Of a stretch of DNA of 64,000 bases, positions 1-11,800 are shown piece after piece. The stretch covers positions 11,952,001-12,016,000 of the forward strand of contig NC_080561.1 of NCBI RefSeq assembly GCF_030253575.1. The letters are read 5' to 3'. The translations under genes and the position numbers were made by a program. The notes beneath the pieces were generated by a model that searched no databases, was not told the DNA's origin, and saw only the letters and a list, made by a program, of their open reading frames with translations. Numbering within the stretch: the stretch's first letter is position 1; every line of letters begins with the position of its first letter. Source of the stretch: Rhododendron vialii. Its lineage: Eukaryota; Streptophyta; Magnoliopsida; Ericales; Ericaceae.

Positions 1-1
1 A

Positions 2-1057
2 GGGCAAAGTACGGATTACCTTCCTGTGGTTTGGCCGTTTTGTAGATAACCTCCCTGTGTTTTACTAATGACCACTTTGTCTCCTTATGGTTTTGGAGTA
101 AAATGCTACTCTAAATCTGTTAACAGAAAATGTTAAATGACTAAAGTACCCCTTTACTTTTTTGTTTTGTTTTTAGAATATGCTGTTGTAACAATCTTTT
201 CCTGATGCTAGCTACACTGGATAACCCACTTTCTCTTCTTCAATCTGATCTCGTCTTGTTACTATGCGTTCCGCGCGTGGTGGCGATCGGCACCACACAC
301 CTCCCTTCTCTCTGCTTGTGCATTCCACCCCTTGTTCGGATCACATCGATTTTTATACCGCTGCGAACGCCTTGGAGAGAAAAACACAGCCATATCTTGA
401 AATTGAATTTTTGAGCACTTTCGATTCTGGGCAGTGCATCCAATTCATCTCGCGGTAGCGGCTGAACACCTCTTTGCTCCGACCCGTGAAGGCGAGAGCC
501 CTAAAGGCCTAAACAGCGCATTCCAACCGTAGATAGTTCTGTTATGAATTTTGTTGAACACTGGGCGTGCATGATCAATAGAGTCCAATTCGGCATACAT
601 GTGGATAAGTTTGGTGGCCAAAAAGGGGTCCTGACTGAACCCTCCATTTACGAGGTGGCGGTGGACGGTCAAGCTGTCGGAGAGGGAGTTTTGTTGGGTG
701 CAAGAGAGGATTAGAGCTCATAGGTGCGTTGGGTTGGGTTCGTGAGGGAGCTTCGATGGCTTGTTTCAGCCTGCCTTTTTTACAAAGAGACCATCGTGGT
801 GTCAGGTGTGTGCGGGAAGAAGAAGAACCCAAGGGTGTTATTGTCCTTTTATCACATTACTTTTGGAAGAAATTTCAATTTTGCACGTAATAAATGCAAT
901 AGGGGTGTGTGAGGTATACATGCCGTTAGTTTGGACGGAATATTTAACTGTTGCACTTCACTCCAAAACCATAAGGAGGCAAAGTGGTCATTAGGGAAAC
1001 ACAGGGAGGTCATCTGCATAATGGCCAAACCACAGGGAGGTAATCTGTACTTTGCCC
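2..1057. mobile_element. Mutator-like inverted-repeat element carrying a gene fragment (Pack-MULE candidate)
   Basis: The first ~105 bases and the reverse complement of about 950-1057 match almost base for base, both starting GGGCAAAGTAC and continuing through ACCTCCCTGTGGTTTGGCC. Such long terminal inverted repeats (TIRs) around a short interior without transposase fit a non-autonomous Mutator-like element. The interior holds a broken PPR gene piece on the minus strand. The expected 9-bp target duplication cannot be checked because the left end lies at the window edge. The element sits 3' of the gene at 1345-6002, or inside it if that gene continues leftward. Confidence 0.72.
430..790 (-). 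pseudogene. captured PPR-DYW gene fragment (CRR2-like N-terminal part), frameshifted
   Basis: Read on the minus strand, three frames in succession give pieces typical of one PPR protein: LCKKGRLKQAIE near 787-755, then VHRHLVNGGFSQDPFLATKL and the following DHARPVFNK region at about 670-530, then LFRAL-like and SKEVFSRYREMNW near 530-435. The order and wording match my memory of the N-terminal region of CHLORORESPIRATORY REDUCTION 2-like plastid PPR proteins. At least two frame changes break it, and the C-terminal PPR and DYW parts are absent. It lies wholly between the TIRs of the surrounding element, which suggests transduplication of a host gene piece. No function as a protein is expected. 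The assignment rests on recall, not on an alignment. Confidence 0.65.
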
Positions 1058-1344
1058 AAAATGAAAACTCCAAAAACTGGAAGGAAAATATAGCTTCTAA
1101 TACTTTTTACCCAAGGTCAATCACAAACATGGGAGAAAATTAATTTCTCGAAATGGGTGTTGTTCACATATTTGAAGCAACAAATTCAGTGTTTAGTGAA
1201 AAGATTCAAAAGAAACAAAAGAATCAGAAACAGTTTCACAAAGCAATGAAATTTTCTTAAAAAAAGCAATGAAATTTAAATGCCGATGAGGGCTGTAGAC
1301 TATTGAGAAAATTTTCTACTAATGATGATCCAAAAGGACAAATA
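1058..1344. other. AT-rich spacer, no feature seen
   Basis: AT-rich stretch between the Mutator-like element and the last recognised exon of the minus-strand gene at 1345-6002. It could hold the 3' UTR or part of a further intron of that gene. I see no coding sequence or repeat. Confidence 0.4.
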
Positions 1345-4300
1345 TTAGCTTGAGATGAACATACACAACATGGTATCAGACTCTACAGGTATGGAACCTT
1401 TGATACAGAAGAAGGTGCCAACCTTATGTCCACTGTTAAGTGCTGTGGAAGGTTCACTTTCAGTATATAAGCCTTTCTCGTAATCTGTTGTCACTGTATT
1501 TCTCTTTGAGTACCCTCCCTTTTCTTCCTTAAACTTCATCTCGTCATCCCAAAAGATGCTCCTATTGCTCTCCTCAAGCAATGAAATGGGAGTCATACCC
1601 CGTTTCTTTAGTTCTTTCATAAACAATGACTCAGGAGGTTCTTCACCTGAAAAGTAAAGGAAAAACAAGAAAACCATATTATTTTAGTTTTCTAATTTCC
1701 CACTCAGAAAAAGACAAAAGGAAAAAAAGAAAGAAAGAAAGATGGCCTCGTGCAGTTGAAGACCCGTTAAAGGAACACTAGGTAACTTAGATGGCCTCGT
1801 TCATTTGTTTCAATTTAGTTAACCACCAATCGTATGACCACTAGGGAAGCTACCAGATTTGAAAGTTCATCCACCATTCAAAGTCAAACACATTAAACAA
1901 CTTCCCATTTTTTTCAGTTTTAAGCAATAGGACATATGTCATGGTCCTCATCCAATTAGTTCAATTGTGAAACAAATGAACGTGTCCAATTTGAAGTGCA
2001 TTAGTGTATTTTGAAAGTGGCATCAGTCCACTCAAACAACGACAATTTTGCTACTTGTATTCACCGGCACATAGGGGACCCATTAAGTGATTATTTTCCA
2101 TCCAAATCCTTGTAGCTAATGTGTGGCGGAAAAAATCAACCCATGCTAACTTAGAACCTCCCAGGGTATGGATCACTCTAAAGAGATGCAAACCATTTGC
2201 TCGTTTCTTTCTTCCATAATAATTTAGGCACTACCCAATGGGCCTTTGTTTTCACTTGTTTCCTATTTGAAAACAATCAGCTGATACGCACCTAATACAT
2301 GTTTTCAAGATGCTCTAATTTCTGAGTATGACCTCATGCAAGAAAATTCATACCTATCAATGGGCAAAGCTACAAAACATAAACCTTAAAAAAATGCATA
2401 TTATACATCTTTTTGTAATTATGCCACAATACTTCTTGCAAGAGATAGTTGCTACTCCTGAAAGGGGAATCAGGGTAAAATGTTTCTTACATAGAACCAT
2501 TCATATATTCTATGGATTTACAAATGTTGGGGGATATAGATACCATATAGATGATGGATGATGGATCCCCTTGTAACAAACATACAAAGACCATAACAAA
2601 TAGACCAAAGAGCCGCGCACAAACTTTCTCACCACAAACTAAAACAGAAACACCACAATGTTCCCAACATAACCACCCAACATCCTAAGACTTTTCTCAC
2701 AGTACACCCCCTTCGTACAACAACGATTCGACAACGACAGCATTCCTAATCAGGCTTAGTTTGGGTAAAATGATTGCTATTGTTCTTTTTGTCGTCTTTT
2801 CTTAATTTTGCTAGGTTCCCATAAGAATTTTGGGATTAGTCATTCGTCCTGATGAGGGAAATCTAAATAGTTTAAAACAACATTACATAAGAAAAAACCT
2901 ATGCAACTGTCTTTGCGGTTAGTCTTTTCTGAATTTTTTTTGAGGTCCTCTTCTTTTGTTTATACACTCTTCATTCATCTCATCGATGAATTATTATTCC
3001 CAACAATTTTGATGAAAACCCAAAACATATTCACCAAACACCAAAAATATCAATTACCTTTAAAAACAATTAAATTCTTCCAAACCCACTGACTTATAGA
3101 TGTTGTGCATTCTAGATTTGATATAACAAGTGGACTTACGCGCCCCTGATTCCTTATATGCAATCCAATAAACCTATGGGTACACCATTCGGTGTGTAGA
3201 GGGTCAAAACTAATCCGGAGAAGTGGTGCGTTGATCGAGACGCCACATGGCACACCACCCAAAATGACATGTGGCACGTAGCCCGGAACGACAAGTGAAA
3301 TCGCAATGACGACATGTGGCACGTAGCCCAGAACGACAAGTGGAATCACAATGACGAGACACATGGATGGCCATCGAACCACGTGGCCCAGGACCCTGGC
3401 CTTAGCCAAGAAAACTAAGTTGACTGAGGAAACAACCCTTGGCTACACACGGTCTGGCCGCATGGCCAAAGGACCAAGCAAACTTGGCCGAATGACTTGA
3501 TGGTCAGGCTAGTAGCCGATCGAGTGGGCTGACCTACCTAACTGCATGGCCAAAACCGCGGGATCAACTGTGTGGCCAGAGCCCCGGGCCTCCAATGGGC
3601 CTACCACCATGGATCACAATCGCGGGACTTAACCGCAGGCCTAAGCCGCTGGACCAAGTTGCGGTACTTAACCATGAGAACAGCCTTGGCCACGGGACGC
3701 AACCATTGGACCAAGGCCGAGGCCGAGACTGCAAGCCCAAGCCTTGAGGCGGAGACCATGAGCCTGAGGGCCTTGGAAGTTAATTGCGGACCAAGCTGTG
3801 ATCCCGAGGCCAAGGCCGAAACCGCAAGCCCGAGGCCACGAGCCCAAGCTGGGTGTCTATGACTGCGGGCCATCATTGGCTGTGGGACTTCATGTCGAAG
3901 GCCCACCCGTGGGACACTCATGGCCGCGAGTAGCCATCTGCAACCGCGGGCCGACCTTTGCCGCGGTCACCATATCCAACTGCGGGTGCCAAACTAATAG
4001 GCCAAACCGCGGGTGCTTCCAATCGTGAGGCCAAAATCGGGGCTCCTAGCTCAGCGCCTTCCAGCCCCAGCAGCTTTCAAAACCTCAAAACCTTATTTTC
4101 ATTCCCTGAACTTAAGTAGAAATTATATTATTTGAGTTTTCTTTACTTTAATTATTTAATAAAAATTAGGAAGTACCCCCCATTTGAATCTAGCGGCATT
4201 GCCAAAAAATCAATTATATCAAAATTTTGACCCTTCACTTTTAGTATAAAAGACAAAACTGCACATTTTTATTTGGAAGAAATGGTTCACAACCTTACCC

Positions 4301-6002
4301 TTTGCGTAGAGATCATCCGAAGGTACAGTCGCTCTTAGAAAAATCCAAGGAACAATTACTGCCACTTTTTATTCCGTAAATCTATACATTTTCGAAAAGT
4401 TATTTTTCCATACTTAGCTAGATTTTGAGAGGCAGACCAGACATGCAGACAGGGTCTTTCTTGGTTCCTCGGCCCCCGACTTTGATCTTTTGGTCCAAGA
4501 ATGTGAAACCCAGCTCCGTCCCCAAGCACTTGGGAAGAACCGATTATCGAGAAGAAGGGAAGCGTACCCTTCTTGGATGTAGTGAAAACCAAGAACCAAA
4601 ACATGGCCCGACGATGCCTCGGCAGGAGTCACTCGAGTTTGGGTAAGAGACGTCGATAAGGTACCGATTGCAATTCCCCAAAGATTTGGGTGCGATACAG
4701 AGAGATGTTGCCCCTAAACATGATTTGATCTGGATGAATGAGTTCCGCTCCGGTCGACTTGGCAGGACCCGAGGAGAAGCCATTAGAGGCTTGGTCACGG
4801 TATTGGCACGACCCAGAAAGGAGTCATAACAATGCAGCTTATGTGGTAATGGCAAGGCAGAGCCAATACTTGACCTTACTTGATAGTGGCAACAGCAAGA
4901 CCGAGGTAGACCTTGACCATACTGCTTATTCGGTATTACTGGTGATCTAGTGGCTTGTTGGCTAAAGAACAAGGGACGCTGCAGAAAGGCGCTTGCGAGT
5001 GGAGCTCGCAGGTCGCGGGGGCCGCAGCCTAACAATGCAGAAAGAATATTTGCGCACTATTTGTGCGACATGTGTCCAGAATTTATTAGCCCACGTGGCA
5101 CGGAAAGAGAGGTCGCGTTCGTCTATAAATAGGACATTCCCCCACACTTCACACTTTGGGGGATGATTAGACGAGTCCAAGAATGATTATAGAAAGAGAA
5201 ACACTCTAGAGAGAGGTCGCCTTTGACTCTTTCTCTAGTTGGGGTGAAGATTTCCAGCCAAGGGTTCTCTTCTCCTACTTTTAAGCCTTGATTTTTTCAC
5301 TAGTTCAGATCATCCACCTAATCCTTTGTTAACCGTCTATTAATCTAATCCCTCTCTGGCACTTTTCAAATATATTAAATCCCAGATCATTACCTTTCCT
5401 ACAATGGTGTACACCAAACGCAAACCGTGTTGTGTGGATTCCACACAAATGATCAAAGCCGCTCAATTTATTTAAAATGTATTTTTAAGGATCCAAGTAA
5501 AAAACCTGTCAAAAAATCAGCTCAGTTGGATATCGGCAAAGGATTGAACAGTTATTTGCTCAATTTTCAAACAGGAAACTGGGCAAAGAATCGATCAAGC
5601 CCTTGCCGATATCCGAATGAGCTCATTTTTTTACCGGAATTCTTGAAAAATATTTTTAAAGCGGTTGTGATTTCCCACACAACGCGGTGCGGTGTACCCC
5701 AAATAGTGTACCCATAGAAGGACTCTCGTCAATCAATCGACAAACATAACAAAAATACAAGATAGACAATACACTCTATCTTACAATAAGAGGGAAATAT
5801 CTGTTAGATTGAAAAACCTCTTACCTTTGCTTTGGTTATCATCTTCTTGAACCTTACAAGCAACCCTAAAGCTTCTGTAACTTAAGATTTTGGGTCTCCG
5901 GTGGTTTTGAAAGTTGGACACCTTATTACCGCTCAATTTCCGACGGGATTTCGAAACTGACAACGGAGACAAGCTGCATTTCAGAACATGGAGAGAAGCC
6001 AT
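1345..6002 (-). CDS. probable plastid-targeted protein of unknown function, two exons seen
   Basis: Exon 1 is 6002-5825. It starts MASLHVLKCSLSPLSVSKSR, a Ser/Arg-rich, acid-poor N-terminus like a chloroplast transit peptide, and ends at a consensus donor (AAAG|GTAAG). The next recognised exon begins after an AG at 1647 and reads GEEPPESLFMKELKKRGMTP, then an acidic and charged stretch to a stop at 1345. Joining 5825 to 1646 keeps the frame (phase 1) and gives 159 residues. The wording ESLFMKELKKRGMTP resembles an uncharacterised plant family I recall, but I cannot name a function. Homologues may continue past the ALNS motif with membrane segments. Here the last ~25 residues look unlike coding sequence, so a further exon may lie left of the window beyond the Mutator-like element. 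The 4.2-kb intron is full of repeats. A GA tract at 6084-6112 lies in the likely 5' UTR. Confidence 0.6.
3180..4060. repeat. GC-rich degenerate repeat region inside the 4.2-kb intron
   Basis: Two near-identical ~42-base units containing GACATGTGGCACGTAGCCC lie at about 3265-3350. They are followed to 4030 by many loosely repeated pieces built on ACCGCGGGCC and TGGCCA. GC content is far above the flanks. Long ORFs here on both strands are by-products of the repeat composition. It is probably decayed retrotransposon LTR or minisatellite sequence; I cannot assign a family. Confidence 0.5.
4400..5403 (+). mobile_element. probable LTR-type retrotransposon remnant, left end unresolved
   Basis: This stretch has an LTR-like layout: a TATA-type box (CTATAAATAGGAC) near 5123, a leader with AGAGAGAAACACTCTAGAGAG, and an end in CTACA at 5403 directly abutting a foldback MITE. 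I find no second copy and no unambiguous TG start, so limits and class are inferred. Confidence 0.3.
5405..5702. mobile_element. foldback MITE (copy 1 of a local family)
   Basis: The two halves are imperfect inverted copies. The left arm starts GGTGTACACC and runs through TTGTGTGG, GCTCAGTTGGATATCGGCAA; the right arm, reverse complemented, starts GGGGTACACCGC and runs through TTGTGTGG and GCTCATTCGGATATCGGCAA. The element contains GATCAAAGCCGCTCAATTTA, a version of the core shared with the foldback elements at 25.5, 29.8 and 34.5 kb. It lies within the intron of the minus-strand gene. Confidence 0.65.
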
Positions 6003-6080
6003 GCTCGTTTCCTTTCAGTTAATTTTGGTGTCGCAACTCAGTCGAATAAAATTCCATGCGAAATTGAGTGAGTGAACAGC

Positions 6081-6083
<3 letters not shown>

Positions 6084-6112
<29 letters not shown>
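6084..6112 (+). repeat. (GA)n microsatellite in the likely 5' UTR
   Basis: Uninterrupted GA run about 80 bases upstream of the minus-strand ATG at 6002. On the transcript it would be a CT-rich leader, which is common in plant 5' UTRs. Confidence 0.85.
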
Positions 6113-6113
<1 letters not shown>

Positions 6114-6929
6114 CGAAGTGTGAAGTGGCGACGAAGCGGCGGGATTTCAGGTAAATATGGGGCGTATTGTAGAATTGTTGGGTTGATATCGTCTATCATC
6201 CGCGGGGGATTCTGTGTGGTAGCTCTTTTTTGTGGCTAAAACTAGAAAAGTTGATTTCACGAAACCGAACAGAGAGATGCTTGTTTTTATTTTTGGGCTT
6301 TTTAAGCGTTTTTTGTTTTTATTAAAAAAATTTGGAAATTGATTTTCATCTTTTTTATATCAACACTCCCTTTTCTTTTCTTTTTTTTTTAGTGTTAAAG
6401 TTGAATGCAAGTGTGAAAATCAATTACCAAAAATTTTAAAATTTTGTGGATTATTGATGTTGAGACAATAAACCCACTAGGATGTACACCTAAATAAGTA
6501 CTCTAAATATAATATAAATTTAATTTCTTCAACTAATAATCCAAAATTTTTTGATACAAGACTAACAAACGCAAAAGACATTTGAATAAAGACAAATAAA
6601 AAAAAACTCAAAAAATTTACCCAAAAAAAATCAAAAAATTTCCAGAAAAGATAAGCGGAGAAACAACACAGGAAGCAGGTACATGTGCCTCCACTTTGAA
6701 TAAAAAAAAGTATTTTTTACATAAATTTTAAAGATCTTTTTAACCAAAAGAAGATCTCGTTAATTATTTAAATATTGGTGCAAAATTTTTAATGTACGGA
6801 ATTGTTTTATTTTAAGAGTTTGGCACTTTTTTTTTTATTAAAAAGACAAACACTATGGAATGGGAGGGAATAGAATTCATTGGTAGCGGAGGAAAAATAT
6901 CGGGTATTCCTTTGGCACCATCAAGTGAT
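6113..6929. other. AT-rich intergenic DNA
   Basis: Likely promoter side of the minus-strand gene, then AT-rich sequence without recognisable genes. The last nine bases (6921-6929, TCAAGTGAT) are the left target-site duplication of the next Mutator-like element. Confidence 0.5.
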
Positions 6930-7159
6930 GGCTTAATTGCAAGAACACCTCCTGAACTATCGTGTCTTGGCAAGTTCACCCCCTTAAGTTTAAATTCGAG
7001 TAACTTCACTCCCTAACTACTAAATTCGAGCAACTTCACCCCCTCCCCCATTTTTCGTCCACTTCTGTTATAAATTTGGATGGAAAGTTTCAAAATTGGA
7101 TGGAAAATACAAAAATGCCCTTCTTGACCCTTTTTAAACAGCTCACACACACCAGATAA

Positions 7160-7160
<1 letters not shown>

Positions 7161-7190
<30 letters not shown>
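7161..7190 (+). repeat. (CT)n microsatellite
   Basis: CT run followed by a short GTGTGTGT stretch, upstream of the GRF zinc-finger gene and inside the MULE. Confidence 0.8.
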
Positions 7191-7195
<5 letters not shown>

Positions 7196-7626
7196 CTGGA
7201 TAACACGATCTCTCTTTCTCCTTTCTCTCATTTCCTCTCCTCCACAGCTCTTCTGTAACAGCAAAAAACCCTAAACCCTAAAACCCTCCTCTCCTCCTAC
7301 CCATAACCCAGAATTTCCCCCTCTCACCTCTCACACCACCAGCATGACCTCCAGTCACTACTTGGAGGAGATCTCAACAACCTCGTCCTCCTCCTCCCTC
7401 CTCCTCTGACCACCACCAGGTACACCACCCGATTACCTCTCCTCTCCTCCTATTGGAACTAATTAATTTGTCCTTGCCTTTCTCCTCCTCCTCCTCCTCC
7501 TCCATTTCCTCTCCAACACCGTCCTCCATTTCCTCTTCAAGGGCCAGATACTTACCAACAAAAAAAAAAAACAGATTATCTCCTGTAAAAAACAGATAAT
7601 CCCTTTTTAAATCCCCAACCCAAAAA

Positions 7627-8648
7627 ATGAGTAGCAGCTCTAATTACACGAACAACTACTTGCAGCACAATGGAGATGAAAGATGCGATTGTGGACGGAA
7701 AGCAGTGATGAGACCCTCATTAACTGTGAAAAATTCAGGTAGAAGGTTCCTTGGTTGTTTAAACTACAAGGTAAATTAGTTGAATGTTTTCTTGTATGTA
7801 TAATTTGGCTTTTTCTAATAAAAGGCCTAAATGCTATTGTTTTGCATTGTAGCATAGGAAAAAGCATTGCTTAAACTTTGTACATTGGCAAGCTATACTA
7901 GCTGATAAAAAAAAAATACTTAAGTAATTAGCATGCTATACTGGGGCCTTTTAATAGCTAAATGACCAATTCCATGGGAGTCGCCGTAAATATAGTGCTA
8001 TGCAACATAATGTGGTACATGAATCAATCAACAGTTAAGTTAATGACTATGACGATGATGATGAGATATGCCTAAGGCTAAGGGTGATGGTGACAAAGCT
8101 ACTGGTATTATGAAAACAGATTACAATGCAAAACATGCAAGACAAATGACAAAGTCAAACAAAGATATCCTCCATATCATCTAGCTCGATTGTAAATGTT
8201 ATCGTTTTGTATATTGTCTGCAATTGTTCCTAATAAAAAGGCTAAATGCTATTGTTTTATATATTTACTGATAAGTTCCTTCCAATTATTTAGAAAAGGA
8301 ATGGCTGCAATTTCTTCATATGGGTAGATCCACCAACATGCGAAAGAGGGTTGGAATATGCTAAGATCATGCAAGCGAAGAAGGAAGAACTCGAGAGACA
8401 AATTGAAGATGATGAATAAAGAGTTGGAAAGAGGAAAACAAAAATTGGAAGAAGAAAATGATGCGTTGTTCGTGAAGATAACAGAGTTGACTGAGATTAA
8501 TGTGAAGTTAGCAGCACAAACTGGGCCAAGGAAGACAACAAAAATGACAACACTTGTAGTACTACTAGTAGTTATTCTGTTTGTGGTTTGTGTGCTACTG
8601 TCAAGTGTAAAGCACACCCATGGTAAAAAAACTTTGTATTTGCCCTGA
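7627..8648 (+). pseudogene. small GRF-type zinc-finger protein with coiled coil and C-terminal membrane segment, frame broken
   Basis: Exon 1 (7627-7770, 48 codons) and exon 2 (from 8294) join in frame at AAG|GTAAAT ... TTTAG|AAA. The product has the GRF zinc-finger pattern C20-x-C22 ... GRRFLGC44 ... NGC53NFFIWVDPP, a presumed single-stranded nucleic-acid binder. The strict frame stops at 8419 after 89 residues (..ELERQIEDDE). Shifting one base near 8405 continues with KELERGKQKLEEENDAL (coiled coil), then TTLVVLLVVILFVVCVLL, a single hydrophobic helix, ending at 8648. GRF-coiled coil-membrane proteins are a known plant architecture as I recall, so I read this as one gene with a single-base indel. 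It lies inside a MULE and is divergent from the transposase remnant. Confidence 0.68.
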
Positions 8649-8649
8649 A

Positions 8650-9440
8650 GCTATGTTATGAAATGTATGAGAGTACTAGCATTATAGCCATTGTAATAGA
8701 GAGTCCATAAATGTAGTGTAGTATGTTCTTTAAGTATAGCCTTTGAAGCTTTTTTCAAAAACTATCCAAAAACTGTAGTTGTGAACCACAATGCCCAAAA
8801 GTTTTGAAGGAAAAAAACCTGCTCTAGAACAAGGTAGTTAACTACAAGCTTTGATCGAAAATAAGAGTTCAGAGTTTCTATCCATTCACAAACCGAAATA
8901 TAGCCTTAGAATGAGAGAACTCATTAAAACAACTAAGCCACGGGGTAGAGATCACCCCATGACTGAGCCTATTCGACTACTCACTCATATTCGAAAAACA
9001 AGACATAACCAAAAAAAGACAAATGCGATTCATAGACAAAAGCGAAAATAAAATTAAGATTAATGAAGATCTCAACAATATGAACAAATTTAATAGCCCC
9101 AAACATTCGGGATACAAAACACTAAAATACCCCTACATCAGTTCTTGGTCGGGCACAAAATTGCCAGAAATTCCAGGTTGGTACCGGTACCAAGTTTTGA
9201 GTGGTACTGGTACCAAACTACTCTGGTGGCCGAATTGGTGTTTTGGTACCAGTACCTAGTTTTGAGTGGTACTGGTACCACCTGGGCACTCTTCCCACTT
9301 CTTTGCTTCTACGACCATCAACTCTTGGGGTCCCCGAGCATGCTTCTTAGCTTCGATTCATGACTTTTTCAACTCGGCTACAGGGTACCACGAGGCCTCG
9401 AGCCTGGGACGCTATTGGTAGCCATCCACGCATCAAAACA
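8650..9440. other. non-coding MULE interior with a short KpnI-like repeat
   Basis: No gene is seen. Between 9178 and 9282 the motif AGTTTTGAGTGGTACTGGTACC occurs twice, with further GGTACC sites, as a small imperfect tandem repeat. Confidence 0.45.
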
Positions 9441-9444
9441 CGTC

Positions 9445-10530
9445 TTATTTCTTACGATTAGCCTGTAACATCACAAACACAACCTTCCGTGCAATATCAA
9501 ACAAATCTAACAAGTTAGGCGCGTGTGTGTGACAAAAATGAGAGAGATAAGCCATATTATTTACACTTAGGTAGCTAATAACGACCTTGGATTCAAAAGA
9601 AAGGGTAAGACAAAACATGTGGTGGCCATCCTTTATATGATATTCCCTCAACAATTTTCTAAACACCCTCACATTAGGAAACTTCATCCCTTCTATTAAT
9701 TGAGGGTTCTTCATGCAAAAGTCTTTAAACTCACAAAAAGTAGCCTTCCCATCTTCACCTTCCTCAACCAAGTCGTTTTCATCACTATCCGAATCCCCCT
9801 CACCACATTCTGTTTCAAGGTTATAGGTACCTAGACCAACCAAGGCAATGTTCTCCTCTTCCTCTTCATCAGAAGACTCCTCTACCCCACTAAAAGTGTC
9901 ACAAGAAGTTTCGCTGTCATCATTAGGCTGCCACTCACAGTCTGACTCACTATTCTCATTCTCCGTCTTCATCTGCATTCACACATTCATTACCTACTCT
10001 CTCCCCCCTTTCATCAACAATTGGTTCTTTTACGTGTTCAAGTCCTCCTAATTCACCACCTCCATGACCTTCTCCTATTTGTAAGTCACCTCCTAATTCA
10101 GTTAAGGAGCTAGGGTCTGGTGTAGTATTTCTATCTCTACCTATCACCTCCACCTCTGGCTCACGATCCTCGTCAGACTCTACCACATTGGGACAATCAA
10201 CATATACATCAATAACCATATACTTCTTACCACAAGAATGCACTGCAAACATTTCAACCATGTCATAATGAGAAGTCAAGTTAACTAATCCATCATTCAT
10301 GTCATGCATTGGAAGTTTATAAAACACAGTTACGTGTTCTGTTACTCCATTACTATCTGTTAGTCCATACCCCATTTGCCTAATTGTATCCATCAATTCA
10401 TAAAAGCTGAAGGAATCTGGATCTACCTTCGTTCTGCAATAACTCCATTCAAGTATTTAGACTGCGAACCCCTTAGTAGTTTACCACCGATGCGCATGAA
10501 CAATGTACACCTGAGCTTCACTATAGCTTC
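9445..10530 (-). pseudogene. MULE transposase (mudrA-like) N-terminal remnant
   Basis: The minus strand gives, in order, a short segment around 10530-10440 (LRCTLFMRIGGKLLRGSQS), then from about 10436 KVDPDSFSFYELMDTIRQMG and VTVFYKLP, typical of the N-terminal part of MULE transposases. An acidic stretch follows. It ends in FKDFCMKNPQLIEGMKFPNV then VFRKLLREYHIKDG, the MuDR N-terminal domain pattern. Frames change at about 10436 (possibly an intron) and at about 9965-9978 (stop TGA in one frame while the acidic sequence continues in the next). The DDE MULE core and the SWIM zinc finger are absent after 9445. It cannot encode active transposase. Confidence 0.65.
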
Positions 10531-10639
10531 TGTGCATCAAATAACTTTGATTAATAACAGGAGAGGCATAATTGTATGTGAGGCTTACCATGAAAAGGAC
10601 TTTTTACCTTTCGATCGTGAAAAAAACTAAGACAAAAAA

Positions 10640-11800
10640 TTATTATCGTTGCGGAATTCCCATTACAGAAACAAAAAATGGAGAAAATGGAGGATGTAAA
10701 TTAGAAAGAAAACACGACCATGGGGATAGAATTCAATTAATATGAAAGTTAGTCTGCATTCTAGAACTTGACTACTTAAACCATTCCTCTACTATTGCCT
10801 CTATTCCAGGAATCATAGACAGTAAAATGCTTATGAGAGCTCAATAAGAATGACAAGAAAAATATTCCGTAACTGTTTCTCTTTTCCTTTCTAAAATTCT
10901 TAACCAAGAATTGTTATAGCCCATAATGGCATTGGATTTGTTTTTCCTTTTCTGAGAACAAGGTGAAACTCTAAATGCCTACAAGAAAGCTCAATACACA
11001 AGCACAAAATGGTCAGTAGCTGTTTAATCCCAACCATGAACAACAATATTTTACTCTACAAGAATGCAACTTTTTAAAACCCTACTTTACTCTATTAACA
11101 ACTATATTAACAACAATATTCTACTATTAAACAACAGGAATTTTTAAATCCCTAATCTTTGTAAGCCCTCAACTGAATCTTTGTAAGCCCTCAACTGAAT
11201 CTTTAAATCCCTCTACTGATTACGACCTTTGTAAGCCCTAATTTACTATATTAGTCGTAATCCCTAATCTTTTAAGAAAAATCTCTCAGACCTACGGATT
11301 TGAGGGGAAATCTATTTTTATTATTGAGATCTCGAAAATTTAGGGGTTATTAAATTCGAAAACAAGGAACAACAATAAACAACAATAAACAATTTTTTAG
11401 CACTTATGCATGTCAATAAACATCAAAACACCCAATAATTTTGCCCTAAATAGAGAACTTACGGATGGGGAAGAAGAAGGCCATCGTCTTCGTTCTCTGC
11501 CGAATAATCAGGTTGGCGTCGGTGCCATGCAGGCCGTGTCTCGAGGAGACGTCTGGAGGGAGGAGAGGAGAACTACGTTGGGTGGGATTTTGGGTTTCTA
11601 GAAGGTGGAGAGGGAGGAGGGACGAGGGAGGAAGAGGCGAAAGAAAGAGAGAAGAAAAGATGAAAATATCGAAGGAAGAGAGAGACAAGAGATATATCGA
11701 AGGAAGAGAGAGAGAAGAAATATCACTGTATTTTTTTTTCAAAAGGGTACAAATGTAATTTTGTTCGTCTCCGTCCTTTTTTTTAACAAAAAATGGGGGA
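10640..11800. other. non-coding right part of the MULE
   Basis: No gene supported. It contains a 22-base tandem duplication (CTTTGTAAGCCCTCAACTGA repeated near 11157-11200) and purine-rich sequence (11600-11720) before the right TIR. Confidence 0.45.

Noticed and set aside
3572-3921. Open frames on both strands in GC-rich DNA
   Set aside because: They follow the repeated ACCGCGGGCC/TGGCCA composition, overlap on opposite strands and lack family motifs.
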